In this document: positions 25,281 through 35,932 of the stretch, one piece after another
Layout of the letters: each line of letters opens with the position of its first letter
Numbering within the stretch: position 1 is the first letter of the stretch
Source of the DNA: Bacteroidia bacterium
GTDB taxonomy: Bacteria; Bacteroidota; Bacteroidia; NS11-12g; UBA955
Length of the DNA stretch: 64,000 bases
Reading direction: 5' to 3'
Assembly: GCA_023228875.1 (NCBI GenBank)
Contig: JALOAG010000006.1
Span: 62,001-126,000 of the forward strand
The notes under the pieces: model-generated
Told to the model about the DNA's origin: nothing
Seen by the model: only the letters and a program-made list of their open reading frames with translations
Databases searched by the model: none
Position numbers and translations under genes: made by a program

Positions 25281-28016
25281 ATGAAAAGAGTCTTTACAAA
25301 TCTCCTCTTGTTATCATTCTTAACAATCATAACACCTCATGTTTATTCGCAAATCAGTACTGCGAATGTAAAAATCATTGACAACAGTCATAAATTCTCT
25401 GCCTCAGATATAGACAGACGTTCTGCTACCAACCCAACCCCATGTTCCACTGATACCATAGAATATGCACGGTACAATGCGACCGGATTCTATGTGGTTA
25501 CAGGTAACAGCGGAAGAGGTTTAGCGCAGTTTTATGGCGCACCACAGAAGTTGACGATATCAGGGGCAACTTTTTATGCTTACATTTCAAGCAATCCCCC
25601 TACCCCACTCACTTCGAAGGTTTATGTCAATTTATATAAAGCCGGAAGCGACTCTTTACCTAGTGGTTCACCATTAAGAAGTGATACAATTACACTGGAT
25701 TCTACTTTCGGTAACGGACTGCTAACCAACATTGTTAAACATGCTAGTTTTACACCAATCACCATAAGCTACGATTATATTATTGCTGTAGAAACTGACG
25801 TAAATGACACCCTGAGTATGGGAATTGTTGCCAACGACTGGGCGAATAACAATGGAAAAGGACGGTCTTTTAATGCCGGTTCTATTAACGGCACTTGGTA
25901 TAGAGGAAGAAACTTGAATGTTGGCGGGGTGGTTTTTGATTGCGATATTCTAATCAATCCTCATGTAAAATATGATTTAGCAACTGATTTTGAAATTACT
26001 AATCAGTGTTTCAAACCCGGCACAACCGTAAACTTTAAAAATAAAAACAAAAACAGTGTTGTTTCAAGTATATTCTACAACTACAGGGCATTTTACAATC
26101 AAGAAATGTTCAGCCACATTTGGAATTATGATGTAGATGGTTCGCCTTTTAGTGGAAGTTATGCAATAGATGGGCAATCTGTTTATTCTCAAAACAAACC
26201 TTACACAGTTAGATTGGCTACACAGTTATTACAATGGACGAATTTTAAATATTGTTACGATACTGCCATTTACACAATTTATCCAAAACCTGAAACACCC
26301 TCTATACTGGGTGGTTCTATACTTTGTGAAGGAAGTAACACAAAACTGAATATAGCACCTCCATTAAACACAACAGTACGTTGGACATTAGACAACAATA
26401 CAGATACAACTGGTTATGCTTTTGGAGACACACTCACAACGCCAAATCTAAATACTACATCAAACTTTTATGCCCGCGTTTCCAATGGCGTATGCTTGAG
26501 TGATGCAGGTTCAGTAAACATTCCGGTTTATCCTTATCCTGCTGCACCAACTGTGAAAAATGATTCTATTTGTTCCGGTTCTCGTGCAACTTTAGTTGCA
26601 CTATCTGTTGGCTCTCTTTCTATGCATTGGTATAAAGACACAACAGGCAGCAACTCTTTCTTTAATGGCAATATTTACCAAACTCCTGTTTTAAATGCCG
26701 ATACATTTTTTTATGTTAGAGCCAGCAATTATTCATGCTACAGCCCAGGATTTGTAAGAGTTGAAGCATTAGTAGGCAGCAATTTTGCACCCCAAGAACC
26801 AACCTATTATGGAGACACAACAGTTTGTGGTAGCACAAATCCAACCATTTCTTTAACTGCAACTACTCCAAACCCTGATATCATCAGATGGTTCACACAA
26901 GCAAGTGGCGGCAGTCCTGTAGCAACCGGCACCTCCTACTCATTTCAATCTCCAATTCAACGCGGAACATACAACTATTTTGTTGAAGCATGGAACGGGT
27001 CTTGTGCAAGTTCAAGAATCATTGCAACCGTTGTTGTAGATGACGCTCCTGCTGTTTCTTTTACTGAAGGTTCGCAAGGTTGCGTTGGTCTCCTTTCATA
27101 CGTTAAAGCCAGAGTTCCTTACGGAAATTTGAACTGGTTTGATAACAACAATAATTATATCAGTTCTGATTCTGTGATTACAATCAAGGGAGCCACCCAT
27201 GATTCAACACTTTATCTAGAAACATACTCAGGAACCTGTATTGCTGCCAATAGAGTACCCGTTACAGCCGTCATTAACACCCCTCCTGATTTTGATTTTA
27301 TTGCCAATGATACTATTTGCAGCAATAGCTTTGGCATACTAAAAGCAGGTGTACCTTTTGGTGATATTCTTTGGTATGAACACGAAAATGACACCATCCC
27401 TTTTGCATTAGGAAATTCATTTACAACCCCTATATTGCTTGGAAATATTGACTATTATATTAACACTCGTTATAACGGTTGTTTTAGCACTAAGTCCAAA
27501 ATTTCTGTATTAGTGAATCCAAGACCATTCTCCGGATTTTTCTATGATTTAATGAAGAATAATACAATAAAGCTCACACCGCTTCAGGCATCAGGCAATG
27601 CTTATGATTGGGATTTTGGAGACGGAAGTACCGCAACAGATATCTCTCCTACTCATCAATATCAAGATACAGGTCATTACAATGTTAGATTAATCTTAAC
27701 TTCTATTAAGAATGGTTGCAAAGACACAACTGTAAACAATGTTTATGTCCCTTGGGTTGATAATTCTTCTGTTGTACAAATTGACAAGGGTTCTTTTATG
27801 ATATACCCCAACCCTTCTCAAACATTCTTTTTAATTGACAACAAAGAATATGCAGGCAATACTCCGCTTACTATTTATAACACTAAAGGTCAAATCGTAT
27901 TTGAAAAAATGCTGAATATGCAACCCAATGAGGCAATTAAAATTGAGCATCATTTGCCCTCAGGTTTATACTTTATAAGCATAGGCAAAGAAATAAGGAA
28001 AATTGCCATTGAATAA
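25281..28016 (+). CDS. Large T9SS-exported adhesin-like protein with Ig-like and PKD domains
   Basis: A 911-residue protein with a signal peptide (ending near VYSQ, residue 23). An N-terminal jelly-roll-like region is followed by a run of about five Ig-like repeats (roughly 345-760), each opening with a Cys-containing strand such as SICSGSRATL and DTICSNSFGIL. A PKD domain contains YDWDFGDGS (about 775), and a C-terminal T9SS type A sorting domain has MIYPNPSQTFFLI and ends EIRKIAIE. No catalytic motif was found, so a surface structural or binding role is more likely than an enzyme. It converges with the tsaC gene, 7 bases apart. Confidence 0.85.
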   Translation: MKRVFTNLLLLSFLTIITPHVYSQISTANVKIIDNSHKFSASDIDRRSATNPTPCSTDTIEYARYNATGFYVVTGNSGRGLAQFYGAPQKLTISGATFYAYISSNPPTPLTSKVYVNLYKAGSDSLPSGSPLRSDTITLDSTFGNGLLTNIVKHASFTPITISYDYIIAVETDVNDTLSMGIVANDWANNNGKGRSFNAGSINGTWYRGRNLNVGGVVFDCDILINPHVKYDLATDFEITNQCFKPGTTVNFKNKNKNSVVSSIFYNYRAFYNQEMFSHIWNYDVDGSPFSGSYAIDGQSVYSQNKPYTVRLATQLLQWTNFKYCYDTAIYTIYPKPETPSILGGSILCEGSNTKLNIAPPLNTTVRWTLDNNTDTTGYAFGDTLTTPNLNTTSNFYARVSNGVCLSDAGSVNIPVYPYPAAPTVKNDSICSGSRATLVALSVGSLSMHWYKDTTGSNSFFNGNIYQTPVLNADTFFYVRASNYSCYSPGFVRVEALVGSNFAPQEPTYYGDTTVCGSTNPTISLTATTPNPDIIRWFTQASGGSPVATGTSYSFQSPIQRGTYNYFVEAWNGSCASSRIIATVVVDDAPAVSFTEGSQGCVGLLSYVKARVPYGNLNWFDNNNNYISSDSVITIKGATHDSTLYLETYSGTCIAANRVPVTAVINTPPDFDFIANDTICSNSFGILKAGVPFGDILWYEHENDTIPFALGNSFTTPILLGNIDYYINTRYNGCFSTKSKISVLVNPRPFSGFFYDLMKNNTIKLTPLQASGNAYDWDFGDGSTATDISPTHQYQDTGHYNVRLILTSIKNGCKDTTVNNVYVPWVDNSSVVQIDKGSFMIYPNPSQTFFLIDNKEYAGNTPLTIYNTKGQIVFEKMLNMQPNEAIKIEHHLPSGLYFISIGKEIRKIAIE

Positions 28017-28023
28017 ATAAAGG

Positions 28024-29001
28024 TTATTTTGAAGCTGCACGTTGCAGCCTATCATTAATTGCCCTGCCTAAACCAATTTCCGGTAATCGCAGGGCAATTA
28101 TTTTTTTATAAGATGCTGCATCCAGCTGTCTGATAAAAGCATACAAATGATGCGCTGCTTCATACGTGTCTGCTTTAGCTGAGAGATTGAGCACACTTCC
28201 AAACCCTTGCAGATTCATAGTTTCCCCAAACACCAATAATGCAGTTTGGCTTCTTTCATGCTCATCCATTACAAGTACTCTTTTTTCAAAATCCTTTTTG
28301 TCTAACAAGTCCATTTGTGTTGTTGGGCTATAATGTTTATCAAGCTGACCGGACACATCAGGATTTGAACTTTTATGAATTTTCACAGCCAACTTCTCTC
28401 CTACGGTTTCTTCAATATTTTCAATTGAAATGCCACCCAATCGCCAAAGTTCAATAGCATTATCTTTATAGCCTAAGATTGTAGATTCTATTCCAATTTG
28501 ACAACTTCCGCCATCCAAAATATAATCCACTTTATCACCGAGTTGCGCTTGGACATGTTGAGCCGTAGTAGGGCTAACATATCCAAAGGGATTTGCACTT
28601 GGAGCCGCAAGAGGAAAGTCTATAGCAGTTAACAATCTTAGGGTAAGCGGATGAGCCGGCACTCTAACTGCTACAATAGGGCTTCCGGCTGTAATCATAT
28701 CAGGCACAATCGCCACTTTGGGTGCTGCTAATGTTAGCGGTCCTGGCCAATATTTGCTTGCAAGGAAATCAAATTGGGGTGGATAGTTGTCTAAGAGTGC
28801 AAATCCAGCTTTTGCTGATGCACAATGGAGTATTAAAGGGTCAAAAAAAGGACGGTTTTTTGCTTCAAAAATGGAGGCAACTGCTTTTAAATTATAAGCA
28901 TTTGCAGCTAAGCCATAAACTGTTTCGGTTGGAATCGCCACCAATTTACCTGCTTTCAACAGAGAAGCAGCTAATTCAATATCGTCACCAATTTGTGTCA
29001 A
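28024..29001 (-). CDS. tsaC: L-threonylcarbamoyladenylate synthase (Sua5-type)
   Basis: Makes threonylcarbamoyl-AMP for the t6A37 modification of ANN-decoding tRNAs. At 325 residues this is the long Sua5 form: the YrdC domain (about 1-200, with PTETVYGLAANAY, KNRPFFDPLILH and PLAAPSANPFGYVSPTTA) is followed by the C-terminal Sua5 domain, starting after the linker around SGQLDKHYSPTTQM and ending RAINDRLQRAASK. It is 19 bases downstream of the sigma-54 regulator gene on the same strand. Confidence 0.94.
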   Translation of the reverse strand: MTQIGDDIELAASLLKAGKLVAIPTETVYGLAANAYNLKAVASIFEAKNRPFFDPLILHCASAKAGFALLDNYPPQFDFLASKYWPGPLTLAAPKVAIVPDMITAGSPIVAVRVPAHPLTLRLLTAIDFPLAAPSANPFGYVSPTTAQHVQAQLGDKVDYILDGGSCQIGIESTILGYKDNAIELWRLGGISIENIEETVGEKLAVKIHKSSNPDVSGQLDKHYSPTTQMDLLDKKDFEKRVLVMDEHERSQTALLVFGETMNLQGFGSVLNLSAKADTYEAAHHLYAFIRQLDAASYKKIIALRLPEIGLGRAINDRLQRAASK

Positions 29002-29020
29002 GACCTATATCCTCAAGTTC

Positions 29021-30385
29021 TTATGAACCCCTCTTCAGTCCGTATTTATCGATTTTGTTATATAAATGGCTTCGTTGAATGTCAATTTGAGAGGCTGTTT
29101 TAGCAACATTCCACGCATTTTGGGTTAGTTTATAATTCAAAAAGATTTTTTCTGAATAATCCTTAAAATCCTGAAACTTATCATGTTTTGTGATATCAAC
29201 TGATTCAATTCCTTTAATCACCTGTGATGGGTTAGAATAACTCAACACATCATCTGCTGTTATCTTTTTGTCACACAAAATCACGAGCCTTTCAATAACA
29301 TTGCGTAACTCTCTGATATTTCCAGACCATTTAACATTTTGCAATTCTTTGAGTGCATCCACTGTAAATGATTTGAGTGTTTGTCCGGACTCTTCACAGA
29401 TTTCTCTCAAAAATTTTTCTGCTAAAATCGGTATATCATCTTTTCTTTCATTAAGCGTAGGAACATGAATAAGAATCACACTGAGTCTATGATATAAATC
29501 GAGTCGAAAATTTCCTTTTTCAATTTCTTCATTCAAGTTCTTATTAGTAGCAGCAATAATTCTCACATCCACTTTAATACCTTTATCACCTCCTACTCTA
29601 TTGATTATACCTTCTTGAATTGCACGCAACACTTTTGCTTGAGCAGCCATACTCATATCTCCAATTTCATCCAAAAAGAGAGTACCGCCATTTGCCTGTT
29701 CAAACTTGCCTATTCTTTGTTTAATAGCAGTTGTAAAAGCTCCTTTTTCATGTCCAAACAACTCACTCTCAATCAACTCGGAAGGGATGGCAGCGCAATT
29801 CACCTCAATAAAAGGTGCATTTGCCCTATGGCTTTTTTCATGCAGCCATCTTGCTACTAATTCTTTACCTGTGCCGTTTTCTCCGGTAATTAACACTCTT
29901 GCATCTGTGGGTGCAACTTTCTCTATTGTGTTCTTGATATTGACAACCGATGGAGATTCGCCTAAAATATCTTTTGTTTTTGATATCTTTCTTTTTAGAA
30001 TCCTGGTTTCAACCACCAAATTACTTTTGTCAATAGCATTCTTAATAGTAATGAGCAACCTATTCAAATCAGGGGGTTTTGTAATAAAGTCGTATGCACC
30101 TTTACGCACAGAGTCAACAGCAACTTCAATAGAACCATGTCCTGAAATCATGATAATCGGCACATCAGGAGCTAAATCATTGGCTTTAGCCAAAAACTCA
30201 AGCCCATCCATACCGGGCATCTTAATATCTGAAAGTACAACATCATAAAGATTTTCACCGAGTGCAACTAAACCATCTTTGCCGCTTTCTGCAACATCAA
30301 CAGCATATCCTTCAAAACTCAGAATTTCCTTTAGCGTATCTCTTATTGCCTTTTCGTCATCTACAACTAAAATTTTAGCTATCAT
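29021..30385 (-). CDS. Sigma-54-dependent NtrC-family response regulator
   Basis: About 454 residues: a receiver domain (phosphoacceptor Asp53 in LSDIKMPG), an AAA+ domain with Walker A GENGTGKE and Walker B GGTLFLDEIGD, and a Fis-type HTH ending at SHLYNKIDKYGLKRG. It should activate sigma-54 promoters when phosphorylated. The start MIAKILVVDDE at 30385 is preferred; the frame runs 11 codons further. The sigma-54 contact loop, normally GAFTGA, reads GAFTTA (215-220). No partner histidine kinase is adjacent. Confidence 0.93.
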   Translation of the reverse strand: MIAKILVVDDEKAIRDTLKEILSFEGYAVDVAESGKDGLVALGENLYDVVLSDIKMPGMDGLEFLAKANDLAPDVPIIMISGHGSIEVAVDSVRKGAYDFITKPPDLNRLLITIKNAIDKSNLVVETRILKRKISKTKDILGESPSVVNIKNTIEKVAPTDARVLITGENGTGKELVARWLHEKSHRANAPFIEVNCAAIPSELIESELFGHEKGAFTTAIKQRIGKFEQANGGTLFLDEIGDMSMAAQAKVLRAIQEGIINRVGGDKGIKVDVRIIAATNKNLNEEIEKGNFRLDLYHRLSVILIHVPTLNERKDDIPILAEKFLREICEESGQTLKSFTVDALKELQNVKWSGNIRELRNVIERLVILCDKKITADDVLSYSNPSQVIKGIESVDITKHDKFQDFKDYSEKIFLNYKLTQNAWNVAKTASQIDIQRSHLYNKIDKYGLKRGS

Positions 30386-30503
30386 ACTTAGTGTATAGTT
30401 TATTATGCAAAGATGCATTTCATATTAGTATAATTCAGCATTGTGTATAATCGGTTTAAAATTAAAAATAAGCACTTATTTTGCCGCTACTTCTCTGTCT
30501 ATT

Positions 30504-31589
30504 TTGAAAAGAATACACTATCACAACCTTGATGCAATTAGATTCATTGCTTTTTTCAAAGTATTTCTGCTTCATTTACCTGAAGGTATAAACACCCCGG
30601 TTTTTAATTTTCTAAAACAAGGAGGAGGAACCGGAGTGTCAATATTCTTTGTACTCAGCGGATTCCTTATTAGTGATATTTTAATTAAGCAATGTAACCA
30701 ATATGGACATGTGAATCCTATAACATTTCTAATTAGAAGAGCTTTTAGAATATGGCCTCTTTTCTTTTTGGGTGTTGCGATTGCCTATATGGGTATTGCA
30801 CTAACCTCTTATTTCGGCATTTCTCAAAGTGAAGGCTATATGCCTAAGCCTATATTTTCGTTTTTGTTTTTAGAAAATTACAAATCAATTTTAGAAGGTA
30901 CTTATCCGCGCGGAGTTCCATTGCAAGTATTTTGGTCATTATGCATAGAAGAACATTTTTACTTACTGTGGATTTTACTTTTTATGTTTGTTCCAATCAA
31001 GCATGTAGTGAAAGTATTTGGCGGACTTTGGCTATTGGCTATAACCACACGATATTTAACATTAAAATACTTACCTGAGTATCATATCAACGGCAGTGAA
31101 ATTATTACATCACTTGATTACTTTGCTGTCGGAGGCTTGGTGGCAGCTTATCGCAATCAATTACTTCCTTTCAAATTTGACTACCAGAATCGCTTTATAC
31201 GTTTGGCAACTATTAGCATCGCGATTGGCTATATTATCTTGCAACATCTCTGGTTTGAATATTTGGGTATTTTCGGCATTACCACCTCTGCATTCGTTTA
31301 TGGCATGTTCATTTGGGTAATGACAGCTCAATCAACAAAAAACTTCATAAAAGACAATGCAATGATTTCAAGACTCGGAATCATTAGTTATGGCTTATAT
31401 GTTTTTCATACTCCAATAATACTGTCACTTCGTAAACTATATGACTTTGCAGCCATAGAATACCAAAGTAGTATTGGGATATTACTTTTTTCAATTCTTG
31501 CCCTTGCTCTTTCTATTATTGTTGCATGGCTTTCATATAACTTTTATGAGGGTTGGTTTCTCAAAATCCGAGAGAAGTACTGGAAATAA
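30504..31589 (+). CDS. Acyltransferase family 3 membrane protein
   Basis: A membrane O-acyltransferase (OafA/NodX type) of about 361 residues with ten or so hydrophobic helices, likely acetylating a surface glycan. The N-terminal HNLDAIRFIAFFKVFLLH holds the conserved arginine and histidine, followed by GVSIFFVLSGFLIS and RAFRIWPLFF, and SLCIEEHFYLLW is the family signature. No ATG opens the frame: TTG at 30504 places the start right before KRIHYHNL as in homologues, while TTG at 30441 is the longest option. A hairpin terminator follows the stop. Confidence 0.85.
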   Translation: MKRIHYHNLDAIRFIAFFKVFLLHLPEGINTPVFNFLKQGGGTGVSIFFVLSGFLISDILIKQCNQYGHVNPITFLIRRAFRIWPLFFLGVAIAYMGIALTSYFGISQSEGYMPKPIFSFLFLENYKSILEGTYPRGVPLQVFWSLCIEEHFYLLWILLFMFVPIKHVVKVFGGLWLLAITTRYLTLKYLPEYHINGSEIITSLDYFAVGGLVAAYRNQLLPFKFDYQNRFIRLATISIAIGYIILQHLWFEYLGIFGITTSAFVYGMFIWVMTAQSTKNFIKDNAMISRLGIISYGLYVFHTPIILSLRKLYDFAAIEYQSSIGILLFSILALALSIIVAWLSYNFYEGWFLKIREKYWK

Positions 31590-31624
31590 AAAAGTTGTGC
31601 ATTGGGCAATACACAACTTTTTTC
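31588..31624. terminator. Bidirectional terminator between acyltransferase and secDF
   Basis: A hairpin with arms AAAAAAGTTGTG (from 31588) and CACAACTTTTTT (to 31624), an inner ATTG/CAAT pairing, a C-A mismatch and a GG loop. A and T runs on the two sides allow termination of both convergent genes. Confidence 0.85.
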
Positions 31625-31643
31625 AATTACTTAAAATTTAGGA

Positions 31644-34634
31644 TTATTCCTCTAGTTTCTTTCTTTTAGTCATATCCATCATAATTGGCGTAGCAATAAA
31701 GATAGATGAATAAGTTCCAAAGGCAATACCAATAATAATAACAAATGAGAATCCTTTTAATGCTTCACCACCAAACAAGAACAGGATTATTACCAAAATT
31801 ATTGTTGTGAATGAAGTAAGGAAAGTTCTACTTAGCGTACTGTTAATCGCTTGGTTAACTAATGTAGGAAAATCAGCAGAACGTCTTTGAGTTAAATATT
31901 CTCTTAACCTGTCAAATACAACCACAGTATCGTTAATAGAATAACCAATGATAGTCAGTACCGCTGCTATAAATGTCTGGTCTATTTCAGTGCTAAAAGG
32001 AAGAATAGGACCAAACAGCGCATAGATAGAGAAGATTATCAAAACGTCATGTATTGTTGCAATAATAGCTCCCATACTATAGCTCCATTTTTTAAATCTA
32101 ATGAAGATATACAAAGCCATTCCAATCAATGAAATAATAATAATGATAGACGATTTTGCTCTGATAGAACTTGCTACAGTAGGTCCAATTTTACTGCTTG
32201 ACAAGATACTCTTTTGAGTCAAACCATATTCAGATAATGCATTAACAAGGTCAGACTGAACTTTCTTGCTAATTTCCGGGTCGGTTGATTCGATCATGTA
32301 GGAAGTAACAATCTTATAACGGTTATCAGAACCTAAAGTTTTTACTTCATTACTGCTACCCGGCAATTTCTTATCCAATACATCTTTTATCTTATAAGCA
32401 GCCACTTTTTGATCAATTTGAACTCTATATGACCAACCGCCTTTGAAATCAATACCGGAAGATAGGTTACCCATCGCCATTGCGATAATACCGGCAATAA
32501 TTAACAAACCAGAGAATGCATAACTTATCTTACGACTTTTAACAAAGTCAAAGTTCGAATTTTGTCCTATCGTACTGTAACTAAAAGCTATTTTATAATC
32601 GTTAGACTTTTCAAGTCTTCTATCTACTAACACTCTTGTAACAAGAATGGCAGTAAACAAAGAAGAAAGAATACCGATAATCAAGATTATAGCAAAACCA
32701 TAAACAGGACCTGCTCCGGAAAACAACATGATAATACCCACCAAGAGTGTTGTAATATTACCGTCAAGAATAGAAGGCATTGCTGCTTTGTATCCATCAT
32801 TGACAGCCGTTTTCAACATTTTTCCTAATCGCAATTCTTCTTTAATTCTTTCAAAAATAAGAACGTTCGCATCAACTGCCATACCGATAGTCAGAATCAA
32901 ACCTGCAATACCGGGCAATGTTAGAGCTGCACCATAAGAAGCTAATATTCCAACGATGAAGAACATATTAAGCATAACTGCAATTGTTGCTACCCATCCT
33001 CCTCTTGCATAATACAACATCATCACAAGCACAAGTGATAAAAATCCGATGATCAGAGAAACTATACCCTGCGTGATAGATTCTTGTCCTAAGGTTGGTC
33101 CTACAACATCCTCTGCTACAATTCTTGCAGGAGCAGGCAATTTACCGGCCTTTAAAATATTAGAGAGGAATTGAGCTTCTTTTAAGTCGAAGCTTCCTGT
33201 AATGACAGACATTCCATTTGGAATTTCGGAGTTTACGGTTGGTGCTGTATATACTTTACCGTCAAGAACAACTGCAATAAAATCTTGATTTACGCTGGCT
33301 GCTTTTGTAATGAGTCTCCACTCTCGCGCTCCAACATCATTCATCTTCATTGAGATTTCAATTTGTCCTGTTTGGCTTGTAGAAGGACGTGCATCAACAA
33401 TGATATCGCCACCTAAAGCTGCCTTTCCTTGTTTATTTGGCTTTAGAAAATAGAAAGCATATATATCGCTATTTTTACCCAGAGGTTGCGCACCCCAAGC
33501 AAAGTGAATATTGCGTGGTAACACCTTGCGAACAACAGGATCATTAAACATCTCTTCTACCTTAGCCATGTTTTCCTTTGTTGCATATCCAACATAAGGA
33601 CTGGTATATAATTGTCCTTCGTTGGTTACCGCAGGATATAAATATGTATAAAGCGGATTTTCTTGTTTAAACTTCTCTTCATTACTTAAAGAATCATTTG
33701 AAGCAACAGCGGTGGTGTCTTTATCTTTTTTACCAAAGAGTTCTCCTTCTGCATTCTCTGTATTGCTCTCATTATTATCAGTTTGAGCAATTGCTGTATC
33801 TTGATTTGAAGTAGAGTCATCATCAGCAATACCATATTTAGCTTTCAACGCTTTGTTTGCTTCTTCTAAATATTTGAATCCTGCATACTGGTTTTTCTCG
33901 TTATTGCCATAAACTTCCCAAAATTCAAGTTTAGCAGATTCTTGCAACATTCTTCTAATCTGCTCAGGGTTATCTACTCCGGGAAGTTCCACAGAAATTC
34001 TTCCCCCATCTACTCTTTGAATATTTGGTTGAGAAACATTACTTTGGGAAATCCTTGTTTCAATTACATCAAGTGAACGATCAGAAGCTTGTGTAGTTTC
34101 AGTTTTAAGAAAATTAATAACATCTCTGTCAGTTGAATTAAACTTTACTGACTCACTATTTTCTCTGGATGCAAATAAGGGAGCTAAACTTCTGTTTGGA
34201 GCAATTGCTTTAAAACTTTCTGCAAAATAGTCAACAAAATTTCCTTCTTTATCAATGGATTTTGCCCTTGCCTGTTCCAAAGCTGCAATCAAGTCTTTAT
34301 CTTCAGCATTAGCACCGGCAAGTCCTTTTATCACATCTTCAGTAGAAACCTCTAAGATGATATTCATACCTCCGCGAAGATCAAGACCAAGATTTAATTC
34401 CTTTTCCTTACATTCTAAATAGGTGTATGAAGTTATACCAATGTTATAAACGGTTTGATGACTGATTGAATCAATGTATTTTGTGTAAATATCATGATCT
34501 ACTTTGCCATTAACGGTTGCATATTCTTTTCCTTTGTTTTCAACCCCTCTTGTAACAAACGTGAATGACAATTGGTAAATACAAACCAATGCCAAGATTG
34601 CGGTGAACCATATTATTGCGCCTTTATTTTTCAT
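31644..34634 (-). CDS. secDF: Fused protein translocase subunits SecD-SecF
   Basis: A 996-residue SecD-SecF fusion, usual in Bacteroidota, which uses the proton-motive force to pull preproteins through SecYEG. The SecD half has a first helix at about 8-25, GLDLRGGMNIILEV, a large periplasmic domain with a low-complexity Asp/Asn/Ser/Thr insert at about 270-315, then helices with GLILTIGMAVDANVLIFERI. The SecF half begins with a helix before LSSGIDFKGGWSYRVQI and has IIGYSINDTVVVFDRLRE. Yet another variant -7 element lies upstream. yajC is at the other end of the window. Confidence 0.96.
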   Translation of the reverse strand: MKNKGAIIWFTAILALVCIYQLSFTFVTRGVENKGKEYATVNGKVDHDIYTKYIDSISHQTVYNIGITSYTYLECKEKELNLGLDLRGGMNIILEVSTEDVIKGLAGANAEDKDLIAALEQARAKSIDKEGNFVDYFAESFKAIAPNRSLAPLFASRENSESVKFNSTDRDVINFLKTETTQASDRSLDVIETRISQSNVSQPNIQRVDGGRISVELPGVDNPEQIRRMLQESAKLEFWEVYGNNEKNQYAGFKYLEEANKALKAKYGIADDDSTSNQDTAIAQTDNNESNTENAEGELFGKKDKDTTAVASNDSLSNEEKFKQENPLYTYLYPAVTNEGQLYTSPYVGYATKENMAKVEEMFNDPVVRKVLPRNIHFAWGAQPLGKNSDIYAFYFLKPNKQGKAALGGDIIVDARPSTSQTGQIEISMKMNDVGAREWRLITKAASVNQDFIAVVLDGKVYTAPTVNSEIPNGMSVITGSFDLKEAQFLSNILKAGKLPAPARIVAEDVVGPTLGQESITQGIVSLIIGFLSLVLVMMLYYARGGWVATIAVMLNMFFIVGILASYGAALTLPGIAGLILTIGMAVDANVLIFERIKEELRLGKMLKTAVNDGYKAAMPSILDGNITTLLVGIIMLFSGAGPVYGFAIILIIGILSSLFTAILVTRVLVDRRLEKSNDYKIAFSYSTIGQNSNFDFVKSRKISYAFSGLLIIAGIIAMAMGNLSSGIDFKGGWSYRVQIDQKVAAYKIKDVLDKKLPGSSNEVKTLGSDNRYKIVTSYMIESTDPEISKKVQSDLVNALSEYGLTQKSILSSSKIGPTVASSIRAKSSIIIIISLIGMALYIFIRFKKWSYSMGAIIATIHDVLIIFSIYALFGPILPFSTEIDQTFIAAVLTIIGYSINDTVVVFDRLREYLTQRRSADFPTLVNQAINSTLSRTFLTSFTTIILVIILFLFGGEALKGFSFVIIIGIAFGTYSSIFIATPIMMDMTKRKKLEE

Positions 34635-34672
34635 CTTTTAGAAATACTATTTTTATCTTTTAAAACGGTGGG

Positions 34673-34680
34673 CGAAAATA
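34673..34680 (-). promoter_or_regulatory. Variant -7 element (TATTTTCG) for secDF
   Basis: TATTTTCG followed by CCC on the minus strand, 38 bases before the secDF ATG. Confidence 0.35.
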
Positions 34681-34774
34681 AACATAAATTTCAACCCACG
34701 AAATATTTTCGGAAGGAATTAGAAAGTTTATAATTGAAATCTGGGTTTCTGTTGTATTACAGGAGCCTTACATC

Positions 34775-35896
34775 TTAATAGTTATTCAGCATCATTGGCA
34801 TGATGAGCATCAAAATGTCTTCATTTGGCTCATTTTCATTTGGAACAACCAACCCTGCTCTACTTGGTGAAGACAATTTGATTTGCACCTCCGGACTTTC
34901 AAGGTTTGACAGCAGTTCACTTAGAAACTTAGAATTAAAACCGATTTCTATATCATCTCCTTCGTATTCACAAGTCAATGTTTCGCTTGCTTTACTGGCC
35001 TTTTCTATATCTTCTGCCATTGTGCTGAGCTGACTTCCAACAATCTTGAGTCGAATCTGATGTGTGTGTTGATTTGCAAAAATTGCTGTTCTACGCACTG
35101 CATTTAATATTTCTTGGCGTGCAATAGTTAAAATGTTTGCATTATCTTGTGGTATCACCATCCTATAGTCTGGAAACTTCTCATCCATTATACGAGTAGT
35201 CAACACAAGAGTTCCGCATGTAAATCTTACATTTGAATCACTGATATCTATTGTAACAGGGGTTTCGTCATTTGGCAAACTTGACTTGAGCAGGTTTAAA
35301 GATTTCTTAGGTAAAATAAAACTATACTCAAATCCAGGCTTCACTTCGGTTGTGGTAAATCTAACTAATCTGTTAGCATCAGTAGCTACAAGGTTTAGAC
35401 TATTTGCTGCAACTTCAAAGAACACACCTGTCAATGCAAGTCTAAGATCGTCATTACTGGTTGCAAATAAAGTTTTATTAATACCACGAATAAGAATATT
35501 TGCAGGCATTACAAAACTGTTTTTAACCTCAATTTCAGGAGTGATTGGGAATTCTTCTGCCGCTTCCCCCGGTAATTCATAGCGACCGGTTGAAGTGCTT
35601 AACTCAATTCCATTATTTTCGGTATGCACAGTGAAGTTTAATGTTTTATCACTTAATTCACGCAAGAGGTCTATAGTTTCTTTAGCCCGTAAACAAATTT
35701 TAACATCTTCTGATGATTGCACCTCTATTTCCTCTTGCATAAAGGTCTCAAGGTCTGTGGTTGTTATTGACAATTTTCCATTGGTTAAATTGAAATGAAA
35801 ATTCTCAATAGCAGGAATAACCGGTTTAGATAAGATTGCTCCATTTACAGCCTGTAGCTTTTGCAACATGGCACTTGAAAGTACAATAAATTTCAT
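34775..35896 (-). CDS. dnaN: DNA polymerase III beta subunit (sliding clamp)
   Basis: The ring-shaped processivity clamp for the replicative polymerase; 373 residues, normal length. The start MKFIVLSSAMLQKLQAVNGAI, the LVATDANRLVRF segment near the end of domain 2, RIMDEKFPDYRMVIP in domain 2-3, and the ending LMLIMPMMLNN match DnaN throughout its three domains. It is not next to dnaA or recF here. A -7 element stands 36 bases upstream. Confidence 0.96.
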   Translation of the reverse strand: MKFIVLSSAMLQKLQAVNGAILSKPVIPAIENFHFNLTNGKLSITTTDLETFMQEEIEVQSSEDVKICLRAKETIDLLRELSDKTLNFTVHTENNGIELSTSTGRYELPGEAAEEFPITPEIEVKNSFVMPANILIRGINKTLFATSNDDLRLALTGVFFEVAANSLNLVATDANRLVRFTTTEVKPGFEYSFILPKKSLNLLKSSLPNDETPVTIDISDSNVRFTCGTLVLTTRIMDEKFPDYRMVIPQDNANILTIARQEILNAVRRTAIFANQHTHQIRLKIVGSQLSTMAEDIEKASKASETLTCEYEGDDIEIGFNSKFLSELLSNLESPEVQIKLSSPSRAGLVVPNENEPNEDILMLIMPMMLNNY

Positions 35897-35932
35897 ATAT
35901 AATTAGTTTTTCAACGATTTTTAATCAATGTG

